A stretch of DNA of 14,676 bases from an uncultured Oscillospiraceae bacterium (GTDB lineage Bacteria > Bacillota_A > Clostridia > Oscillospirales > Oscillospiraceae), in assembly GCA_944387755.1 (NCBI GenBank), contig CALXGC010000096.1, forward strand, positions 1-14,676. Reading direction: 5' to 3'. Shown here in pieces: positions 1-6,460 of this stretch. The notes beneath the pieces are model-generated. The model did no database searches, was not told the DNA's origin, and saw nothing but the letters and a program-made list of their open reading frames with translations. Numbering within the stretch: the first letter of the stretch is position 1; each line of letters begins with the position of its first letter. Position numbers and translations under genes: made by a program.

Positions 1-621
1 GTGGGTCTTCGCGTCCCAGAGACGGCAGGTGTCGGGGCTGATCTCGTCCGCCAGGACGATGCTCCCGTCCGGCAGACGGCCGAACTCCAGCTTGAAGTCC
101 ACCAGCGTGACGCCGCATTCTGCCCAAAAGGCCGTGAGCATATCGTTGACAGCGAAGGCATAGCGCTTGATGGTCTCGATCTCCTCAGCCGTGGCGAGCT
201 TCAGCGCCAGGGCGTGATAGGAGTTGAGCAGCGGATCGTGGAGATCGTCGTTTTTGTAGGAGAACTCGATGGTGGGCGCGTCAAAGACAATGCCCTCCTC
301 CACGCCGAAGCGCTTGGCAAAGGAGCCGGCGGAGACGTTGCGGATGATGACCTCCAGGGGGACGATGGACACCTTCTTCACGGCGGTCTCCCGCTCGCTG
401 AGCTCTTCCACAAAGTGGGTGGGCACGCCGGCCTTCTCCAGCTGCTGCATGAGGAAGTTGGTCATCTGGTTGTTGATGGCCCCCTTGCCGGTGATGGTGC
501 CCTTCTTCAGACCGTCAAAGGCGGTGGCGTCGTCCTTGTAGGACACAATGACCACGTTGGGGTCCTCGGTGGAATAGACCTTCTTGGCCTTGCCCTCGTA
601 CAGCTGCTCAATCTTTTTCAT
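1..621 (-). CDS. purC: SAICAR synthetase (phosphoribosylaminoimidazole-succinocarboxamide synthase), 3' end cut by window
   Basis: PurC joins aspartate to carboxyaminoimidazole ribotide using ATP to give SAICAR, in cytosolic de novo purine synthesis. The visible 207 residues begin [16 protein letters not shown], the usual N-terminal ATP-binding hairpin of the family. Both family signatures are present: [18 protein letters not shown] near residues 92-109 and LVDFKLEFG near 177-185, followed by [12 protein letters not shown]. The family is about 235-240 residues long, so about 30 C-terminal residues lie beyond the left edge. The ATG start is supported by an AAAGGAAGG ribosome binding site just upstream. 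The gene follows purE on the same strand after 107 bp and should share its promoter and leader. Other pur genes probably continue to the left, which is inference. Identification is secure. Confidence 0.97.
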   Translation of the reverse strand, partial: MKKIEQLYEGKAKKVYSTEDPNVVIVSYKDDATAFDGLKKGTITGKGAINNQMTNFLMQQLEKAGVPTHFVEELSERETAVKKVSIVPLEVIIRNVSAGSFAKRFGVEEGIVFDAPTIEFSYKNDDLHDPLLNSYHALALKLATAEEIETIKRYAFAVNDMLTAFWAECGVTLVDFKLEFGRLPDGSIVLADEISPDTCRLWDAKTH

Positions 622-684
622 GATATAGACCTTCCTTTCGTAAAACCAGCAATTTTATTTTGTGTTGTATGGTTCGGGGGTAGG

Positions 685-701
685 GGCGGCCTCTGGCCGC
701 C
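685..701. repeat. GC-rich palindrome between purE and purC
   Basis: A perfect 7-bp inverted repeat, GGCGGCC / GGCCGCC with a TCT loop, sits in the purE-purC gap and is preceded by GGGGGTAGG. No U-run follows it on the minus strand, so it is not a classic terminator. It resembles the short GTAGGGGCGG-type intergenic palindromes I recall from Oscillospiraceae genomes. That is memory rather than a search, and only one copy is in this window. It could also stabilise or partly separate the purE and purC message segments. Confidence 0.45.
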
Positions 702-728
702 TGCAAAAACGCGGCGCTCCGGCGGATT

Positions 729-1217
729 TTACAGCTCCGCCTGGAGCTTAGCCTCTTTTTCCGCAATCTGTTCCGCCATCTTCACGCGGGCCTCGTCCAG
801 CCTGGCGGCCAGGGCCTCGTCGGAGACGGCCAGAATCTGGGCGGCCAGCACGGCGGCGTTTTTCGCGCCGTTGATGGCCACGGTGGCCACGGGGATGCCG
901 CTGGGCATCTGCACGGTGGCCAGCAGGGCGTCCAGCCCGTCCACAGCGCCCCCCTTCATGGGGATGCCGATGACGGGGAGGGTGGTGTTGGCTGCGAAGG
1001 CGCCCGCCAGGTGGGCGGCCATGCCGGCGGCGCAGATAAGCGCGCCGAAGCCGTTTTTGCGGGCGTTTTTGGCGAACTCCGCGGCCTGGGCGGGAGTGCG
1101 GTGGGCGCTGAGGATGTGGGCCTCATAGGGGATTCCAAACTCCTTCAGCTGGGCACAGGCCCCTTTGACCACCGGCCAGTCGGAGTCAGAACCCATAATG
1201 ACAGCTACTTTTTTCAT
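729..1217 (-). CDS. purE: N5-carboxyaminoimidazole ribonucleotide mutase (class I PurE)
   Basis: PurE moves the carboxyl group of N5-CAIR to C4 to give CAIR, the substrate of PurC encoded next. The 162-residue length is normal for bacterial class I PurE. The N-terminal [16 protein letters not shown] carries the GSDSDW phosphate-binding loop. SAHRTP near residues 37-42 holds the catalytic histidine region, and the [10 protein letters not shown] and PVIGIPMKG segments are also typical. The ATG at 1217 is chosen over an in-frame codon at 1250 because AAAGGAG lies 8-14 nt upstream and the family starts exactly here. It is the first gene of the visible pur operon and sits behind a roughly 180-nt leader with a promoter and an attenuator-like hairpin. 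Confidence 0.97.
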   Translation of the reverse strand: MKKVAVIMGSDSDWPVVKGACAQLKEFGIPYEAHILSAHRTPAQAAEFAKNARKNGFGALICAAGMAAHLAGAFAANTTLPVIGIPMKGGAVDGLDALLATVQMPSGIPVATVAINGAKNAAVLAAQILAVSDEALAARLDEARVKMAEQIAEKEAKLQAEL

Positions 1218-1240
1218 CAAAAGACGCTCCTTTCGGCAGG

Positions 1241-1274
1241 AAAAATCCAAGGCTGCCTGTGGATACAGACAGCC
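1241..1274 (-). terminator. Intrinsic-terminator-like hairpin in the purE leader (candidate attenuator)
   Basis: Read on the minus strand, GGCUGUCUGU pairs with ACAGGCAGCC (10 bp with one G-U) around an AUCC loop. UUGGAUUUUU follows, and the purE ribosome binding site comes right after. No gene lies between the promoter at 1403-1431 and this hairpin, so it can only stop transcripts of the purE leader. That is the layout of transcription attenuation. The arm GGCUGUCU can instead pair with GGACAGUC at 1324-1331, giving a possible antiterminator. Confidence 0.65.
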
Positions 1275-1400
1275 TGTTTTTCAGGGTATGGGTTTAAAAT
1301 TGGGCGCGTTGAGGCGCTGGGCAGACTGTCCTGCCCGGAAAAAGCCGCACAGTCCCCGCAGGACCATGAAATTACCCCCCAACGCACGTCTTTTAGGAAC
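1275..1400 (-). promoter_or_regulatory. Structured 5' leader of purE, candidate riboswitch aptamer region
   Basis: This stretch lies between the likely transcription start (about 1396) and the attenuator hairpin. GUGCGUUG (1380-1387) can pair with CAACGCGC (1304-1311) as an 8-bp closing stem. Inside it, GUCCUGC pairs with GCAGGAC (7 bp) and GACUGU with ACAGUC (6 bp), with competing local hairpins GGUCC/GGACU and GGCAG/CUGCC. Mutually exclusive pairings followed by a terminator suggest a switch. I cannot match it to the guanine/adenine, PRPP/ykkC or ZTP (pfl) consensus motifs I know. The ligand is unknown, and protein-mediated attenuation is an alternative. Confidence 0.5.
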
Positions 1401-1402
1401 CC

Positions 1403-1431
1403 ATTCTATCGAAAAAATGTGAGCTTTGCAA
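1403..1431 (-). promoter_or_regulatory. Sigma-A-type promoter of the purE-purC operon
   Basis: On the minus strand, TTGCAA (-35, 1426-1431) and TAGAAT (-10, 1403-1408) are separated by 17 bp. Transcription would start near 1396, giving a leader of about 180 nt before purE. The AT-rich spacer contains a run of T, unlike the GC-rich surroundings. Confidence 0.7.
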
Positions 1432-1509
1432 GAGGAAGCGGGAAATTCGTAGGCTTGAACAAGGAAATAACCTTCCCAGTGAGCGGAATTGTAGTCTGAA
1501 GCAGAATTT

Positions 1510-2601
1510 TTACAGCAGGCCGGCGGTCTCCAGAATGTGCGAGACCTCCTCCGCCCGGCACGACCAGGCCGCCGCCGCGCCGTGGGCCAGGCGGCGGTGC
1601 GCCGCCAGGGCAGGCGGCTCCTCCAGGGCGTGGCCGCAGAGGGTGAGAAACTCCTCTCTGGTGTGGGCGCCGTACACCACGTCCGGAAAGTGCTCAATCT
1701 GGTCGGGCCACAGCATGGAGACGATGGGCCGGCCGGTGGAGAGGTACTCATAGATGCGGGTGGGGACCACGTCGCTGTCCGCCTGCTCTGCGCGGAGAAA
1801 ATTCATCAGCACCTGACAGAGGGACAGGCAGCGGGGCACCTCCAGAAGAGGACAGGGGGGCAGAAGGCGCACGTTTGGCAGGTGGGAGAGGGGCTGTAAA
1901 AACGGGTTTTTCTCCTGGGCCCCCACCAGGAGAAAGCGCCACTGGGGGCGGGACTGGGCGGCGTACAGCAGGGGAGACAGGTCCAGATCTCCGTGAATGG
2001 TCCCCACCCAGCCGAACAGCGGGTGGGGCGGGCGGGCCGCCGGTCCCTGACGCTGGGGGAGGGCCGCCTTGGAAAACAGCGGGTAAGTGGCTCCGTTGGG
2101 CAGCAGGGCGATGTTGCCGCTGCATGTGGAGAGGCGGTCGGCCACGCCGGGGGAGACGGCGAACACCACGTCTGCCGCGGCGGCCAGCGTCCCCTCCCAG
2201 GCCGGAGGCGGGCCGTCCCACTCCCGGTCGCAGTCGTATACCAGCCCGTCGAACTCCAGGCGGTCCAGGAGATGGACGTGCTCCGGGCGGGTGGTCCACA
2301 GAAGGGGGCTGTGGAAGCGGTGCCGGGAGGCTTTGTCGGAGATGAAGCGGGCAAGCTTCTGCTGGCTGAGCTGGAACAGCCGGCCGAACCGCTCGTCCGC
2401 AGGGATGCGCAGCGGAGGGAGGGTGTAGGCGGTGACATTGGGCTTCACCGCCCGTCCGGGCTGCCGGAAGCTCTGGTCCCGCCAGCCCGCGGCGGGGGAG
2501 AAATAGAGCACCTGGGTGTTTTTCAGCCGGGAGACCAGCTGCTGTGTACGTCCGGGGGAGGCGCTCCAGGGCTCGTTGGACAGACAGATCAGGGATTTCA
2601 A
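1510..2601 (-). CDS. GT-B glycosyltransferase, TuaH-like (family 1/4 type)
   Basis: A 363-residue cytosolic or membrane-associated protein that should move a sugar from a nucleotide-activated donor to a cell-surface glycan or other acceptor; donor and acceptor are unknown. The N-terminal half has the LVYDCDREWDG segment (120-130) and VVFAVSPGVADRL (145-157), as in TuaH-like enzymes of teichuronic-acid type loci. The C-terminal half has PLFGWVGTIHGDLDLSPLL (194-212) and the donor-site region TRIYEYLSTGRPIVSM (281-296), matching the YEYLAxGKPVV motif of GT-B enzymes. The start is TTG, supported by AGGAGG 5 nt upstream and by MKSLICLSNEPW as a normal N-terminus. It begins 17 bp after the phzF-like gene and should be co-transcribed with it. 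No other wall-polymer genes are nearby. Confidence 0.8.
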   Translation of the reverse strand: MKSLICLSNEPWSASPGRTQQLVSRLKNTQVLYFSPAAGWRDQSFRQPGRAVKPNVTAYTLPPLRIPADERFGRLFQLSQQKLARFISDKASRHRFHSPLLWTTRPEHVHLLDRLEFDGLVYDCDREWDGPPPAWEGTLAAAADVVFAVSPGVADRLSTCSGNIALLPNGATYPLFSKAALPQRQGPAARPPHPLFGWVGTIHGDLDLSPLLYAAQSRPQWRFLLVGAQEKNPFLQPLSHLPNVRLLPPCPLLEVPRCLSLCQVLMNFLRAEQADSDVVPTRIYEYLSTGRPIVSMLWPDQIEHFPDVVYGAHTREEFLTLCGHALEEPPALAAHRRLAHGAAAAWSCRAEEVSHILETAGLL

Positions 2602-2606
2602 GGCGG

Positions 2607-2612
2607 CCTCCT
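2607..2612 (-). promoter_or_regulatory. Ribosome binding site fixing the TTG start of the glycosyltransferase gene
   Basis: AGGAGG on the minus strand is followed by a 5-nt spacer (CCGCC) and TTG at 2601-2599. No ATG or GTG fits this site, so the TTG start is the best choice. Confidence 0.75.
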
Positions 2613-2617
2613 GCGTT

Positions 2618-3484
2618 CTACTCTTCCAGGCGGGCGCTGCCCCGCACCTGCGTTTTCACGATTGCGCCGTTTTGTACAAAGACGTCGGAGGCGATGACGC
2701 TGGGGCGGCCCATGGCGAAGCCCTGGAAGACGGTGAAGCGGTTCCAGCCCTCCTGGACGGGGAGGATGCGGTGATGGACCAGATAGGCCCCCAGGGCGGA
2801 GGCGGCCACGCCGGTGGCCGGGTCCTCCGGATAGCCGGCGCGCTTGGGGAACTGCCTGGCGAAGAAAACCGGCGCGCCAGCGTCCCGCTCCAGGACATAG
2901 GGGTAAAAGCCAGTGGTCTCATAGCGGTCGCACAGCGCCCACAGGGCCTCAAAATCCGGGCGCAGGTTGTCCAGAACCGCACGGCTTTTCAGAGGAACCA
3001 TCAGCTTAAAGCGGGAGGTGGCGGCGGACTGAATGGGGCCCTCCCCCAGGGCGTCCGGGGCGATGTTCAGCGCCCGGCAGACCTCCTCCGCCGTCGGATT
3101 GGCGTCCAGAAATTTGGGGGCAAACTGCTCCACTCCCACTTCAATCCCGCCGTCCCGGCGGGCCCAGTGGACGTTGACCGGCCCGAAACAGGTCTCAAAC
3201 ACAATGGGAGACGCCGGGGCCAGCCCCTTTTCCACCAGTACAGAGGCGCTGGCGATGGTGGCGTGGACGCACATCTCCATCTCGTGGAGAGGGACAAAAT
3301 ACCGGGCTCTGACGTGGCAGCCGGGGAGAGACGGCTTTGTGAGAAAGGCGGACTCCTCCCCGAAGCGCCGGGCCATCTCCTGCATCTGCCCTGCAGTCAA
3401 ATTGTCGGCCTCCAGGGTGACGGGGCACGGATTTCCACCGCCCGGCGCGGCCTGGAAGACCACGGTGTGAATGGTTTGAAGCAC
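2618..3484 (-). CDS. PhzF-family isomerase/epimerase-like protein
   Basis: The PhzF family has the diaminopimelate-epimerase fold and includes the phenazine isomerase PhzF and many uncharacterised housekeeping members. This protein has 288 residues, normal for the family (about 260-300). N-terminal features are GGGNPCPVTLE (15-25), GEESAFL (42-48) with Glu44 at the catalytic-glutamate position, and EMEMCVHATIASA (68-80), matching the ExPLCGHATLA motif. The second-lobe motif DPATGVAASALGAYL is also present. I chose GTG at 3484 because GGGAGGG lies 6 nt before it. The in-frame ATG at 3499 overlaps that ribosome binding site, and the longer N-terminus does not look like PhzF. Nothing here suggests phenazine synthesis, and the substrate is unknown. 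Confidence 0.85.
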   Translation of the reverse strand: MLQTIHTVVFQAAPGGGNPCPVTLEADNLTAGQMQEMARRFGEESAFLTKPSLPGCHVRARYFVPLHEMEMCVHATIASASVLVEKGLAPASPIVFETCFGPVNVHWARRDGGIEVGVEQFAPKFLDANPTAEEVCRALNIAPDALGEGPIQSAATSRFKLMVPLKSRAVLDNLRPDFEALWALCDRYETTGFYPYVLERDAGAPVFFARQFPKRAGYPEDPATGVAASALGAYLVHHRILPVQEGWNRFTVFQGFAMGRPSVIASDVFVQNGAIVKTQVRGSARLEE

Positions 3485-3490
3485 AGCGAT

Positions 3491-3497
3491 CCCTCCC
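3491..3497 (-). promoter_or_regulatory. Ribosome binding site deciding the GTG start of the PhzF-family gene
   Basis: GGGAGGG on the minus strand is followed by ATCGCT and then GTG at 3484. An upstream ATG at 3499 would place this purine tract inside the coding region and leave no site of its own. Confidence 0.7.
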
Positions 3498-3514
3498 ATA
3501 ATATACTTGTCAAC

Positions 3515-3544
3515 AGGATAGCACGGCGGGGGAGAGAATGTCAA
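3515..3544 (-). promoter_or_regulatory. Promoter for the PhzF-family / glycosyltransferase pair
   Basis: On the minus strand, TTGACA (3539-3544) and TATCCT (3515-3520) are spaced by 18 bp. The predicted start falls near 3508, leaving a very short leader before the GGGAGGG site. Confidence 0.7.
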
Positions 3545-3609
3545 TCCGGTATCCAACATAACCAAGGCGGAGCCGGCGGCCGGAGTGGATTTAACGTGTA
3601 TTTTACCTA

Positions 3610-3638
3610 TTGACGAACGCACGCTTTGATGCTAAGGT
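3610..3638 (+). promoter_or_regulatory. Possible promoter for the pit operon
   Basis: TTGACG (3610-3615) and TAAGGT (3633-3638) are spaced by 17 bp. The -10 box is weak. A better-looking TATAGT at 3638-3643 is too far from this -35. Transcription from here would give a leader of roughly 180 nt before pit. It is divergent from the phzF-like promoter about 65 bp away. Confidence 0.45.
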
Positions 3639-3644
3639 ATAGTT

Positions 3645-3747
3645 GCTGGAATAAGGGGTGGAGTCTGTCATAGAGCGCGGCGGGCCGCGTCTCTATTTAT
3701 TCGCAGCATCTGGGCCGGAGAGGCGCGGCCTCTCCTGGGAGGATGGA
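3645..3747 (+). promoter_or_regulatory. Structured leader of the pit operon with two strong hairpins
   Basis: The stretch 3485-3825 between the divergent genes holds no convincing gene. In its right part are two strong hairpins. The first is ATAGAGCGCGG / CCGCG-T-CTCTAT at 3670-3696 (11 bp, one bulged T, CGGG loop). The second is CCGGAGAGGC / GCCTCTCC-T-GG at 3715-3738 (10 bp, GCG loop, one bulged T). A terminator-like hairpin follows at 3748. The arrangement fits a leader RNA that folds and controls read-through into pit. I do not recognise a known riboswitch class or a T-box here. Confidence 0.5.
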
Positions 3748-3791
3748 CAGGGCTTCTTCTTATTAGAGAAGAGAAGTCCTGCTCTTTTTTT
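3748..3791 (+). terminator. Intrinsic terminator inside the pit leader (candidate attenuator)
   Basis: CAGGGCTTCTT (3748-3758) pairs with GAGAAGTCCTG (3771-3781), allowing G-U pairs, and a run of seven T follows at 3785-3791. No plus-strand gene precedes it in the window, and the gene to its left runs the other way. It therefore most likely ends transcripts of the pit leader. The pit ribosome binding site lies about 20 bp further on. Confidence 0.6.
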
Positions 3792-3825
3792 GCTCTGAAA
3801 CAAATATAAAAGGAGCTTGTTGGAC

Positions 3826-4884
3826 ATGGATATGGACGTTTCCCTCTCCTATTTTCTCCATGCGGTCTCAACCAATCCGGTGATGCTGGTGACGGTTTTG
3901 CTGACGCTGGGCGTGATCTTTGTAAACGGCTGGACCGACGCCCCCAACGCCATCGCCACCTGCATCACCACCCGCTGCCTGGGGGCGCGGAAGGCCATCA
4001 TGCTCAGCGCGGTCTTTAACTTTTTGGGCGTGCTCATTATGACCCACATCAACAGCGCCGTCGCCTCCACCATCAGCGACATGGTGGACTTCGGCAGCAA
4101 TACCCAGGAGGCCCAGATCGCCCTGTGCGCCGCCCTGTTTTCCATTGTGGTGTACAGCGTGGGGGCGTCCTTCTTCGGCATTCCCACCAGCGAGAGCCAC
4201 AGCCTCATCGCCGGCCTCACCGGAGCGGCCATCGCCATCCACGGCGGGCTGGACGGCGTCAACGGGGAGGAGTGGATTAAGGTCATCTACGGCCTGTTCC
4301 TCAGCCTGGCCCTGGGCTTTCTGTCCGGCTGGGTGCTGTGCAAGCTTGTCACCATTGTGTGCTATCATATGAACCGGCACAAGACCAACCGCTTCTTCCA
4401 GGGGGCGCAGATCTTCGGCGCCGCCGCCATGAGCTTTATGCACGGCGCCCAGGACGGCCAGAAGTTTATCGGCGTGCTGTTTCTCGGCGTGGCCTTCAGC
4501 AACGGCCAGAGCAGCGTCTCCGGCGTCGTCATTCCCGTGTGGCTGATGGTGGTGTGCAGCACCGTGATGGGCGTGGGCACCAGCGTGGGCGGAGAGAAGA
4601 TTATTAAGTCGGTGGGCATGGACATGGTGAAGCTGGAGAAATATCAGGGGTTTGCCGCCGACCTGTCCGCGGCCTTCTGCCTGCTGCTGTCCAGCGTGGG
4701 CGGCATTCCGGTGTCCACCACCCACACCAAGACCAGCGCCATTATGGGCGTGGGGGCGGTGAAGCGCCTGTCCGCCATCAACTTCGGCGTGGTGAAGGAT
4801 ATGATGCTCACATGGGTGTTCACCTTCCCCGGCTGCGGACTGATCAGCTTTGTTATGGCCAAGCTGTTTATGGCGGTTTTGTAA
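3826..4884 (+). CDS. pit: PiT-family inorganic phosphate transporter
   Basis: An integral membrane phosphate permease of 352 residues with about ten predicted hydrophobic helices; the PiT (SLC20) family moves phosphate with H+, Na+ or as a metal complex. The two inverted-repeat signatures are both visible: VNGWTDAPNAIATCITTR (33-50, Asp38 and Asn41) and MSFMHGAQDGQKFIGV (202-217, Asp210). The GIPTSESHSLIAG (118-130) and GGIPVSTTHTKTSAI (292-306) segments are also typical. ATG at 3826 is taken as the start with AAAGGAG 10 nt upstream; TTG at 3820 in the same frame is possible. It is the first gene of an operon with a DUF47 gene and a DUF368 gene, and is preceded by a structured leader. Sulfate or another oxyanion cannot be excluded from sequence alone. 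Confidence 0.93.
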   Translation: MDMDVSLSYFLHAVSTNPVMLVTVLLTLGVIFVNGWTDAPNAIATCITTRCLGARKAIMLSAVFNFLGVLIMTHINSAVASTISDMVDFGSNTQEAQIALCAALFSIVVYSVGASFFGIPTSESHSLIAGLTGAAIAIHGGLDGVNGEEWIKVIYGLFLSLALGFLSGWVLCKLVTIVCYHMNRHKTNRFFQGAQIFGAAAMSFMHGAQDGQKFIGVLFLGVAFSNGQSSVSGVVIPVWLMVVCSTVMGVGTSVGGEKIIKSVGMDMVKLEKYQGFAADLSAAFCLLLSSVGGIPVSTTHTKTSAIMGVGAVKRLSAINFGVVKDMMLTWVFTFPGCGLISFVMAKLFMAVL

Positions 4885-4928
4885 GCGTTCCGAAAACCAC
4901 GAGATATATATGTCAGGAGTGAAATACG

Positions 4929-5552
4929 ATGGCCAAAAAACAGGATTCCTTCTACTTTGAAACGTTCATCGCCTGCCTGGACGACGCCTGCCGGGCGGCC
5001 CGCCTGCTGGACCAGTCCATGCGGGAGTTTGATCCGGTCCACATCAAGGAGCGTCTGGACGAGATGCACGCGGTGGAGCACGCCGCGGACGACAAGAAGC
5101 ACCAGCTTCTCAACGTGCTGGCCAAGGCGTTTATCACCCCCATCGAGCGGGAGGACATCATTCTCCTCAGCCAAAACATCGATGAAGTGACCGATAAAAT
5201 TGAGGACGTGCTGCTGCGCGTCTACTGCAACAACGTGCAGAGGATCAGGCCGGAGGCCCTGGAGATGTCCGACGTGGTGATCCGCATCTGCCAGGAGGCC
5301 AAGCTGATGGCCGAGCAGTTTGCCGATTTCCGCCACTCCAAAAAGCTTCACGACCACATTGTTCACATCAACACCCTGGAGGAGGAGGCCGACCAGCTCT
5401 ATATCAACAGCATGCGCACCCTCCATATCACCTGCTCCGACCCCATTGAGATCATCGTCTGGCGGGAAATCTACCTCTATTTGGAGAAGTGCGTGGACGC
5501 CTGCGAGCATGTGGCGGACACGGTGGAGAGCGTGGTCATGAAAAATTCCTGA
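4929..5552 (+). CDS. DUF47 / PhoU-like accessory protein of PiT transporter
   Basis: A 207-residue soluble, all-helical protein of the DUF47 (PhoU-related) family, which is commonly encoded next to PiT transporters and thought to modulate them. The acidic metal-binding repeats of PhoU-like proteins are visible: EHAADD (50-55), PIEREDI (71-77), IDEVTDKIEDV (84-94), EEEADQLY (151-158) and EKCVDACEHVADTVESV (186-202). There is no signal peptide or membrane segment. CAGGAG lies 9 nt before the ATG. It begins 44 bp after pit and ends 53 bp before the DUF368 gene, so one transcript is likely. How it acts on Pit here is inferred from genetic association, not shown by the sequence. Confidence 0.92.
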   Translation: MAKKQDSFYFETFIACLDDACRAARLLDQSMREFDPVHIKERLDEMHAVEHAADDKKHQLLNVLAKAFITPIEREDIILLSQNIDEVTDKIEDVLLRVYCNNVQRIRPEALEMSDVVIRICQEAKLMAEQFADFRHSKKLHDHIVHINTLEEEADQLYINSMRTLHITCSDPIEIIVWREIYLYLEKCVDACEHVADTVESVVMKNS

Positions 5553-5591
5553 CCTGCCGCGGCGCGGTGGGGAGAGAAGACTGAGACAGAC

Positions 5592-5596
5592 AGGAG
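5592..5596 (+). promoter_or_regulatory. Ribosome binding site fixing the TTG start of the DUF368 gene
   Basis: AGGAG is followed by a 9-nt spacer and TTG at 5606-5608. The encoded N-terminus MEFKKGLITAAKG matches the short cytosolic head expected before the first DUF368 motif. Confidence 0.65.
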
Positions 5597-5605
5597 AGCG
5601 TTGGT

Positions 5606-6409
5606 TTGGAATTCAAAAAGGGCCTGATTACGGCGGCAAAAGGGGTTTTAGTAGGGGGGACCATGCTGGTTCCCGGCGTAAGCGGCGGGACGATGTGCAT
5701 CCTGCTTGGAATCTATGACCAGCTGATTCACGCGGTCAGCACATTTTTTCAGAACATGCGGTCCAATTTTCTTCTGCTGCTGTGGTTCTGCGCGGGGTCC
5801 GGACTGGGGATGTTTCTGCTGTCCCAGCCGCTGTTTCAGCTGATGGAATATTTTCCCCGGCCGGCCGGCTTCTTCTTCATGGGCGCGGTGGCGGGGAGCA
5901 TTCCCCTCACCTTTCAGAAGGCGAAGGTGACAAAGTTTACCTGGCATGTGCCCGTCTTTGTGGTGGCGGGCATGGTCATCGTGTGGGGGCTGGCGAAGCT
6001 GCCCACCATGGAACAGATGGAGGGCGGCGGCCTGGAACAGGTGCTGCGGCTGGTGATTGCCGGCGTGGTGGCGGCGGTGGCGCTGATTCTCCCCGGCATC
6101 AGCGTGTCCTACCTGCTGCTGGTGCTGGGCCTGTACGCCCCCACCATTCAGGCCATTGGACGGCTGGACGTGCTGTTTTTGCTGCCCCTGGGGCTGGGTC
6201 TGGTCTTGGGCATTGTGGCCACCACCAAGCTGCTGGAGCACCTGATGGAGCGGTACCCCCTGGCCACCTACCTGATCATTTTGGGCTTTGTGACGGCCTC
6301 TATCCCCACAATTTTTCCCGGTGTGCCCAGCGGACTGGAGCTTCTGGTGTGCGCCATTACGCTGCTGGCCGGGTTTGGGGTGGTCTATAAGGTCTCCCAC
6401 CTGGAGTAG
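5606..6409 (+). CDS. DUF368 family undecaprenyl-phosphate translocase (PopT-like)
   Basis: A polytopic membrane protein of 267 residues, within the usual DUF368 range. DUF368 proteins (PopT) have been reported to return undecaprenyl phosphate across the membrane for reuse in wall and surface-polymer synthesis. The two internally repeated re-entrant-type motifs are clear: MLVPGVSGGTMCILLGIY (20-37) and LILPGISVSYLLLVLGLY (160-177). The rest is alternating hydrophobic helices with short loops. The start is TTG at 5606 with AGGAG 9 nt upstream (5592-5596); the next ATG is at residue 20, inside the first motif, so it is not credible. It is the last gene of the pit-DUF47 operon and ends just before a bidirectional terminator. 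Family assignment is firm. The exact substrate is inferred from characterised relatives. Confidence 0.88.
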   Translation: MEFKKGLITAAKGVLVGGTMLVPGVSGGTMCILLGIYDQLIHAVSTFFQNMRSNFLLLLWFCAGSGLGMFLLSQPLFQLMEYFPRPAGFFFMGAVAGSIPLTFQKAKVTKFTWHVPVFVVAGMVIVWGLAKLPTMEQMEGGGLEQVLRLVIAGVVAAVALILPGISVSYLLLVLGLYAPTIQAIGRLDVLFLLPLGLGLVLGIVATTKLLEHLMERYPLATYLIILGFVTASIPTIFPGVPSGLELLVCAITLLAGFGVVYKVSHLE

Positions 6410-6418
6410 CAAAATAAG

Positions 6419-6460
6419 AAGCCGGCCTTCTCACAGGCGAGAGGCCGGCTTTCTGAATCT
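6419..6460. terminator. Bidirectional terminator between the popT-like and SLH genes
   Basis: AAGCCGGCC (6419-6427) pairs with GGCCGGCTT (6443-6451). TCTC/GAGA extends the stem across a single bulged T, with an ACAGGC loop. A-rich sequence precedes it and a T-containing tail follows, so it can serve both convergent transcripts. The end of the SLH gene overlaps its right edge at 6460. Confidence 0.75.

Noticed and set aside
1..1128. A 375-codon open frame on the plus strand opposite purC and purE
   Set aside because: It covers two clear genes and their gap in antisense and has no start signal in the window or known motif.
1275..1400. Purine (guanine/adenine), PRPP/ykkC or ZTP riboswitch as the identity of the purE leader
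   Set aside because: I looked for the conserved loop-loop core of purine aptamers, the GGGA-AAAAGCC-type stretch of ykkC RNAs and the CCGCCUGGGC end of ZTP RNAs, and found none. A covariance-model search could overrule this.
3499..3622. Longer N-terminus for the PhzF-family protein
   Set aside because: The extension would cover the promoter TTGACA-18-TATCCT and the GGGAGGG site, and it does not resemble PhzF proteins, which start just before the GGNP motif.
3645..3791. T-box leader ahead of pit
   Set aside because: There is no AGGGUGGNACCGCG T-box sequence or UGGN antiterminator element, and the downstream gene is not an amino-acid or tRNA-synthetase gene.
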